Below, piece by piece: positions 47,201 to 56,492 of a stretch of 64,000 bases of DNA; within the stretch, counting starts at the first letter, position 1; every line of letters starts with the position of its first letter. The stretch is from Strigamia acuminata (lineage: Eukaryota; Arthropoda; Chilopoda; Geophilomorpha; Linotaeniidae): NCBI GenBank assembly GCA_949358305.1, contig OX442318.1:7426501-7490500 (forward strand), written 5' to 3'. Made by a program: the position numbers and the translations under genes. Below the pieces are notes generated by a model. It saw nothing but the letters and a program-made list of their open reading frames with translations, ran no database searches and was not told the DNA's origin.

Positions 47201-50200
47201 TCGTCACAGACTCGCCGAGCCAACACCGTCCTCAAAAATTGATGAAAACTTGAGACAAAGGACGTGCAACGTGCAACTACAGACGCAGGCCGCCCCCGCA
47301 GGAGGAAACCCCCTCCCACAGCGTCCCATTGAGGGCGCCAATGTTTCCACTCAACCGCAACTCGGAGCTGCCTAAGGGATGAGGGATTGGCTTGATTAGC
47401 CAATCGAAGTGGCGATCGCTATCTACTTTTAGACATGAATTGGGATCCATAAAAAGGTCCAACGTCCTTGTCCCTTTGTTCACGGACCCTCCTAAAACCC
47501 AACAACCCAATTCCGCGTCCACATCAGGTACACAAGAGCGAAATTTAACCAATTCTACTCGTTATGCGATGACCATGACCAAAATCCGAGCGACGGATTT
47601 CGAGATACGATCGAAACTCGTTATAACGAAAGATTTATTCGTTATAACGAGAATTCGTTAAATTTTTTAACATGGTGTTCTATGGCCAGCCAACCAAACC
47701 AAACCAAACCAAACCAAACCAAACCAGCCACTTTTAGGTATTCGTTAAATCAAAAATTCGTTATATCGCGATTCGTTATAAAGAGTTTTGAGATACGGAC
47801 TTTTTGTGCGTTAAAATTGACGTAGATCAGAAACCGCAAGGAGCTAGGTGTTTGAAAGTCACTTTTAGATATTCGTTATATCGAAAATTCGTTATATCGC
47901 GATTCGTTATAAAGAGATACGGACTTTTTAGACGTTAAAATTGGCGTAGTTTTAAAACCGCAAGAGCTAGGTGTCTGAAAGTCACTTTTGGATATTCGTT
48001 ATATCGAAAATTCGTTATATCGCGATTCGTTATAAAGAGATACGGACTTTTTAGACGTTAAAATCGGCGTAGTTTTAAAACCGCAAGAGCTAGGCGTCTG
48101 AAAGTTTGGAAACTGTCAGGAAAGCATGTTAATATTTAAGCGATTTTATTATGCGTTGACCATGACTCGGGGGGCGCGTCCAACGCGCTTTGGCGGTCAT
48201 TTTTGCCCGGTTTTTCTCGAAACTTCGACGTCCAGCTGCTCTTTCTGCTTTTTTTCTCTCTCTTCTCTCTTTGTTGTCTTTTATTTTCATTTTTTTTTGT
48301 GTGTAGATATTTTTCTTGGCGAGTTCAAGTAGGGCGGGTCGCCCTCGTCGCGTCCACACGCACGAACGCAGGTCGATTGTAGGTTGAAAGTTCGTTTCCA
48401 ACGTCGACCAGCATCTGTCGCTTTTAAGGGTCACGTGCCCTGGAGGGATGATCGGCCAAAGAAAGGTTGTCACGCAAGAAAGGGGGAAAGAAAGATTGGG
48501 AGAGAAAAAAACAAGACGGAAAGGTGGAGACCGCCACTTGGTGGCGTTTTGTTCTTGTTTTTCGATGATGGCCGGTCAGTGAACTGTAACCTCGTGATTT
48601 TTGCATCGAGACGTGACGATGTCGATGATCTCGACGTCCTCGGGATGTCTCTCGGCGCACCTGGGGCCTGAACTCAAAGGGTTGGGCAGAACGGGGTGTG
48701 GTTTTAGCCCATGTATCTTGTCACATTTTACGAGCGAGTCTCATTACTCTACAATAAAATTTTCTCCAGTTTTTTAAACTTTTTTTTTGGGGGGGTTTTT
48801 TCGGTGTCCACTCGTATCTAATTAACGTTTAACCCTTTTAATAACGCAGTCTGCGTCCTGTTTTTACCCCTCGACCCCTCCACATGCTGAATTTGTCTCT
48901 GTGTAAAGCGAGGTCAACGTTCGATCGGGCTTTGAAGATCGCAGTTTAGGCACTGGACGCCCACGAGTTGTTTTGCACGAGAACAAGACGGGGACCTCGT
49001 TATAACGAATTTTTGTTGTATAACGAATTTTTTTTAAAATGACATCGTTTTAAGAAATTGTGATGGAACTAATTTTAATGTTACGAATTTTTCGGGTTCC
49101 AAAGTGCGATATAACGAACCTCGATATAACGAATTTTTATATAAACGAATTTTTAAAAATGATCTAGGCTGATTGGTCATAGAACACCATGTTAAAAAAT
49201 TACGATACAACGAATTTTTCGTTTTTCAAACTGTAATATAACAAAAAAGCCTCGATATAACGAACTTTTGTCATTTAACGAATTTTTGTCATATAAAAAA
49301 TTTTTGTCATATAAAATTTTTTTGTCATATAACGAATTTTTGTCATATAACGAATTTTTGTCATATAACGAATTTTTGTCATATAACGAAATTTTGTCAG
49401 AAAACGAATTTTTGTCATATAACGAATTTTGTCATATAACGAATTTTGTCATCTTACGAAATTTTGTCATATAACGAATTTTTGTCATCTTACGAATTTT
49501 TGTCATATAACGAATTTTTGTCATATAACGAATTTTTGTCATATAACGAATTTTTGTCATATAACGAATTTATAAAAATAACATGGAATGACTGGCCATA
49601 GAACATCGAATTAAAAAAAAAATCCCGGTACAACGAATTAAAATTTTCTTCATCTTGGGTGAAAACACTTTTGATCGACTTCCGCCGATCAATTAAAATG
49701 AATTTTTAAACTCGAGACAAAGAAAGTGTGTCCACACACCAAATCGATCTCTTTTCTTCCCTTCCCCTCACTTTCCTCCTTCCCTTTCCTTTCTGCTGAA
49801 TCTGTGCGCCGAGATAAGAAGCAAAAAGTGCCGTCGTCGGATCCGCTGCCATTTTAAGGCCAAGACGTCGATGATGAGCCACACGGCACGTTCGTGGAAT
49901 TCAGCTTCATTTGCTGAAGTTCTGCTTTTGCACGCCAGAAGGCGACGCCAAATGCGCATTAAAGCGACGGCGCAAAACCCCTGTCGTGTCACGTTGGTGC
50001 CGCCATGGCGGCAAAGGCCATTAGCTGTCGCTCTTTGTGTTCGCAGCCATGTTTTTCCCTTCCAACACGGCGACAAATGGCCTTCTTCACAATTTATGCG
50101 CCAAAAGTGGTACAGATGGTACTCATTTCCGACGTGACAAGTGCGGTAATGGTCAGAAAACGGCGCCCAAAGTCGAGAAATTAAAATATTTAAACACTTT

Positions 50201-53200
50201 ATGTCATTTCGCAACGTGCAAACATGTTTTTTACATCTAAATTCACACTCCGCCGCTCTTAGGCCTATTACCTAACTGTTAAATCACTTTGAATCAGGGG
50301 CGACACCTTTTAAGCATTTTCAATGACCTCTTTTAACCGAAAGGATCATAGGGTAGAGTGGAGAAAGATTTCATTTTGATCGCCTAATAAACTCCAAATT
50401 GTCTGTTTTCGAATTTGGAAGCCAAAAAAAAAATATAAAAAAGAAAAAAAAAAAAAAGATGGTCGTGGCACTCGTGGGGAAGCGGAAATAAATGAATGAC
50501 CGTAAAAAAAATATTAGTCATGATTGTCGCTTTGCAGGAAAATTATCTACGGCAGCTTTAAGGTGCTGAGTTTTTCGAGTGTTTCACACGCGCCCAGCTC
50601 AGCTGAAGCGAGGTCAGATGGAGGTTGAAAAAAAGGTGGAAAAAGAGGAGAAAAAGCATTAAAAATAGTAAAGTTTGAAAGCGGCCAAGGGACACTAAGA
50701 CGATGTCATCACGGCGGCTTTAAGCTTGATAGACAAATAATGACTTCCTTGTTTGCGTGCCGTTCATTCGAGGGGGGGAGTCCAGCCAGGTGTATAGAGG
50801 ATGGACGGGTATAATGAGACGTCGAGTCGAGTTCGTCTGTTCGTCACCGGAAATGCTCATCAATTGCATGATTTCTCAGGCGTTCCATTATTTCCTTTGA
50901 CCATCACCAGATGGCGATCACACGCACGCGTTTTTTGAGTTTAAAAAAAAAGGAGGAAGGTTTGCGAACCCTCTTTACATAGGAAAAAAAGAAATGGTTT
51001 TGTGTATGTAAAAATATGTGTGGTTGGGGCTCTTATAAGGGATTTCGCGATATAACGAATTTTTGTTTTGGGAGGAATTTTTAAAAATTAATTGTTTGGT
51101 TGGAACATGGAACACCATGTTAAAATTTTTTTTTTCAGTATAACGAATTTTAATTAACGAATTTTTGTTATATAAGGAATTTTTGTTGTATGACGGATTT
51201 TTTAACGAATTTTTTACGAATCTTTTACGAATTTTTGTTATATAACGAAATTTTGTTGAATGACGAATCTTTTACGTTTTTTTTACGAATTTTTGTTATA
51301 TAAGAATTTTTTACGAATTTTTGTTATATAACAAAATTTGTTTTTGATATAACGAATTTTTATTAACCAATTTTTGGTATATAACGAATTTTTTGCGAAT
51401 TTTTGTTATATAACAAAATGTTTTTCGATATAACGAATTTTAATTATCCAATTTTTGTTGTATAACGAATTTTTGTTATATGACAAAATTTGTTTTCGAT
51501 ATAACGAATTTTAATTAACCAATTTTTGTTATATAACGACTTTTAATTTCCCAATTTTTGTTATATAAATTTTTTTTTCGATATAACGAATTTTTTCCGA
51601 ATTTTGTTATATAACAAAATTTTTTTTTCGATATAACGAATTTTAATTAACGAATTTTTGTTACATAACAAATTTTTTACGAATTTTTCTTATACAACGA
51701 ATTTTTTACGAATTTATGTTACATATCGAAATTTTTACGAATTTTTGTTATAAAACAAAACTTTTACGAATTTTTTTAAATGACTAACAAGTAAGTCGCT
51801 TGTCCATAAAACACCATGTTAAAAAAATCTCAATACAACGAACATTAATTTTACGAATCACCCTCTAACGAACCCCTCTACAACGAATCCTAAAAACCAA
51901 CTAAACCACCCCACTACCCAACACCACATTAAAAAAAAAAATCCCCAAAATTTTAACATCCCGAACCCCCCAACTTTTTCCTCCCCGACAACGAAAACGC
52001 GATAATCGAAAACGAACTTTAAATGTCGAAAAGGTCGTCCGAAGGTCAAGAGTTTGAGCAGCGCTGTTTTCCCAAGAGTTTATATCGTGCGGCGAACACG
52101 GCATTCGTCCTAGGCACTAATCAGAGTGGGTGGTTGCGAGAACCATTCGGTTGCCAAGGTAACATGAAAGACGGTTCGAACTCACCGTTGCGTGCTAAGG
52201 GGGACAGCTTGGCATGTCTCCTATCACGCAGTGTCCCAAGTTGACGTCATCCTCTACACCATTCAATCTCTCATCCCCTTTCCCTCTTATCTGAATCACA
52301 TCCAGGGACCTTCTCCACATATTTCCGCCGCCTTTCCTCCATCTTCAATTCCCATCGATCGAACGAAAGTCGTTCGCCGCAACGCTCGCCAGTTCAGGGG
52401 TCGCCACTCGGGCCAACTCCAAAGTATTATGACGTCATTCAACAAGAGAGAATGTCCGTTTCTTGCACCAATTAGTGCACGATTAGACCTTTTCCGGTCC
52501 ATTAAATCGGCCCAACTGGCGTTTTCACCCGCGATGTTGGCGGGGGGTGGGGAGATAACTATTTTGCGCCCCCTTACGGATGACAAGGACATCACCTGCA
52601 CGTGGAAAATGTCCTGTCCTGCTGCCTTTCTTTTTTTTATTTTTATTTTATCGGATGGACACCCCAGTGTCACGTGACTCATTGTTGATGGATTTGGGCG
52701 CATTGGAAGAGAATCCAATTAGGACGGTTACCTTGGCCCACCTGAAGACCCCGGGGCGTTCTGGGGGGGAGGGGATAAGAAAGGTTTTGTTGAAAGGACT
52801 AAAGGAGTCAAACGACTTAAGTTGGGAACATTGTTTTCCAGTCCACACTCAGAAACTTAACATGGCAAGGTGCAATGCTGGGTGACCTTTTGCAGCCACC
52901 TTTGCAAGCGGTTGCGGGCAATTTTGAGACATTTTTCATTGTTTACGACGCGAAATTGTGTCGTTTTTACGCCGGAAAATGCACAAAGTTTATTCATTTC
53001 GCGGTTTTCGTGCAGTTTTTGGACGGAATTTGAGTTTAATTTAATTTTTTTGAATTTACCGGGCAATTTTGAGACATTTTCCATTGTTTACGACGCAAAA
53101 GTTTGTCGTTTTTACGCGGAAAATGCACAAAGTTTATTCATTTCGCGGTTTTTGTGCAGTTTTTGTGCGTAATTTGAGTTTTAATTTAATTTTCTTTGAA

Positions 53201-56200
53201 TTTACCACAAATAAATTTATTTGGAAGTTCGTGGTATGAAATTGCGTCATTTGCAGAGGAAAAAAAACCAATGTGTCAACTATTGAAAGTTCCTGCGGTG
53301 TCCGTACGTGGGAGGGGAAAGCAATGTCACCTGGCTGTTCGATGAACGTGTGTTTGTGTGTGTTGCCAAGGACATTGCTCTTTGTATTTTTTTTCCTCTC
53401 TCTTTCTCTCTTTCTTTCTATTCCTCATCATCGTGTCGACATTAACAACGTGGAATCCGACACACAATAAAAACAACACAATTAGTTGATTTAATTCCCT
53501 TAAATTTCTTTCTAAAAAAAAAAAATCAATTTAAGACCCAAGAAAGCCAATAAAGGTGATAGATGAACATTGGTCATCAAAAAGGTCGGCGAATGTTGCA
53601 CGACTTCCTTCTATCGATCTCGACCGACGGCGCCCAGTCACCCAGCTGTTGGAGCGCATTTCAAAGACAGAAACGGAAGAGGCTCCACTCACATCTATCC
53701 ACTAATTTCACGAAATTCGCCACCGAAATAAACGAAATCCATTTTTTGACCGTCATGGACCAGCGACAACGGTCCCCAATTCATTTCAGACGTTTATGAG
53801 AAACTTTGTGACGATGCAGGTGCGGTCAATCTAAAAAAAATCCTCTTTTTGAGCGAAACAATGCAAAGAATCGGTCAATCGACGCACTAATTTTAGTTAT
53901 TTGTTCCAACATTAATTTAAAGCGATTTTTTGGCCCCCAATTCATTTCAGACGTTTATGAGATACTTTGTGACGATGCAGGTGCGGTCAATCTAAAAGAA
54001 AAAACTCTTTTCGAGCGAAACAATGCAAAGAATCGGGCATTGCGCAACCAAGAAACGGTGCAACCTCCCCCCGAAGTTGGTGCGGCCCGGGTGCATCTCG
54101 TGGTTCGCACCGGCGACTCCGCAGCTGTAATTTATCGCTCGCTGCCTGCAAAGTTTGGTCTCTCTTGGCGCGCGTGGCCGCACGTGACGGGCAACCAGTA
54201 ACAATGGCCTTTGTCTGTCGCTGGACGCGGACCCTCTGACGCCACCCATCAGCCCCCTCCATCCCTTCCTCCACCTACCATCATCCTCCAACCTCTTTCC
54301 TGCCGCGTCGGCGGAAACAACCTCGTTATAATGGAGGCTGTAATTACGGCGACCCTCGTCACAACGACCCCCAACAGTCATTAGGCCTCGAGCGCCACGG
54401 GCACCACTCCCTCAGTTGCCTCTCCTCCCCCATCCTCCTCCACCACCCCCCATCCTCCCTCTTTTCTCTTGCCACCCTCGATAGAATGAATTGCCCGCAG
54501 CTGGCGCCAGGAAATCGATTGCCGCCAAGAATGTTGGTGCACAGGGGGCTCGAGTCGGGTGAGAGGCGACCAGGCGACCGATGGATGGATGGACAAGTTC
54601 AAAACCGAACGCTATTTCAATTAAATCCTCTAAATTTCAGCAAATAATACGGAAAAAGTGGAATTTTCCGACTTTTCCGCCCGCATTTCAGCTAATCAAA
54701 CTGAGTTTCTCGGTTCCCCTTGGTCCCCCCTTGCACTTCACTTCGTCTTTCCCCTTTGCGAACCGACGCTGAGATAATGAGGTCGCTGTAAAGGGGGGAG
54801 GCAGAGAAGCTTGTCATATGATGAGAACAAGCAAACTGGCGTCGGTCCCCACAGCACGAAGGGGACGGGCTATTGGGAGACGCCGATGAACGGCTGAACG
54901 AAATGCACGTTCCCCCGAGGGTCGATGGTGTCGCGCGGTAATGGATGATCAACCTCTGGACGCCTGATGGGGAAGGAAGAAAGGAAGGAGAAGAAGGACA
55001 TCCGGTGCAGTTTGGAGCCGACTCTCTCTCTCGTTCGCCATCCCTCCGTCGATGCGAGTGAACTCGGCCGCGTCCGGAGGGAGGAAATCCATTTTGGGAG
55101 ACGCTCCAAACCCCCGATACTACGTGACGAATTTCGCAATGGGCGTGGTCGTGCACCTGCCGAGTCGATGCAAAGCAAAGGTGGGGCTGGAACGACCTCC
55201 AAGGGGTTCGCCCACACGATGGACACCACCTCGAGGCGCTTGCGAGACGGGAAAGGAAAAAAAAAATTTAAAAAAAAGGGAAAAAGTAAATTCCTCATTC
55301 GCGAGAGGAGAGGACGCACCTCCAACGCCAACAATGTCTTGCAGGCAAGCCAAGGGGGCAGAATCAACCCAACTGCGTGCTGCTGTATATCTTTTTTCTT
55401 TTTTTTTTCTGATTTTTTTTTTTTGTTTGAAGGAAAGGTTCTTTCCTCTTGGTCACGCGCGTTCGAGTACACGTGGTCATGTAATATTAAAGTGCCGCCT
55501 TTAGGGACGAACGCCAGCGACTGGTGATCCCAACCCGATCGAATGAACAGCGGATTCAGCACAGCAGCAAAACAACACTCTTGATCTTTTTTTTTTTTTT
55601 TCCTTTTTTTTTTTCGGGTTTTAGTCTTAACCAATCGTACGATTTTGGTGGAAATCGCGTTCCGGGGGGTGGTGGAAAAATAAGATGACCTTTAACTGTG
55701 ACCTTTCGGAGCACCCTTTAACCTTGGTAATCTTGTGCACTTTGTTCTAATCGCTGCAAGAATGCAAACAATTCGCGCGCATCGATAAGTTTGTTGGCAG
55801 TTTTAAAACGTGGCGGGTTTTGCATTAAAAGCAGCTGATGAACGGCTTGCAAGGGCGCACGTGGGAAACGACGTATTAATAAAAAGCGAGTTATGAATCG
55901 CCCGCTTCCCACATCACCCCGTGCGGTTCTCTTCCCTTTACACGATTGGCGCTGGAATCGGCTTCAATTCCGCGACATTTGAAAATCATTTCAGTTTCCT
56001 CCCATCTCCCCAATCAGCTGTTTAATAACCAACACGCGAAAATACCCAAAATCGAAATAATAAATTTTTTTTAAAAAAATTAATAAAAATGAAAATGAAA
56101 TGACTTACGACAGGTGAGCTGATGCGACATCCATCGCAGTCGCAAATGGGCGGGTGCACTGCAAGTATCCCTTTGGATAAAAGAAGTTTCATGCTTTTTC

Positions 56201-56460
56201 CATGATGCCGGATGGAACGTTTCCAGTCTTTGGCAGTCTCTCGTCCGCTGATATATTGAAACTCGTTGGGAGTGAGCCACATGTTGTTAAAAAGAATGCA
56301 CGGCCCTTTGCTGCCTTGGCACAGACGTGATAAATATAAAAGACCCTGATTGTCACCACATTCCACTTCGAGCACGACGTCGCCGTCCTTGTAAATCGGG
56401 CGCAAATAATCCTCGTACATAGACATGTCCACGTACTGGTAGCCGACAGCGGCCGCCGCT

Positions 56461-56492
<32 letters not shown>

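Larger units (their letters stand above)
41193..56108 (-). other. SAMD11-like intron 1: content
   Basis: 14.9-kb first intron. It holds duplications at 42235-42620, MITEs at 43831-44203 and 45444-45747, repeat E (46785-46965), and the TAACGAATTTTTG family (44008-44203, 47611-48110, 48994-49640, 51041-51890). Short tandem duplications follow at 46542-46637, 52916-53205 and 53775-54034. The segments near 41600-42000 and 54000-56100 are GC- and CpG-rich and single-copy in appearance. No additional exon was recognised. Confidence 0.55.

Noticed and set aside
54692-55634. Minus-strand open frames of 154 and 254 codons
   Set aside because: They lie in GC-rich DNA with overlapping open frames on the opposite strand, start with a lysine homopolymer from a T run, and show no recognisable domain or splice context.
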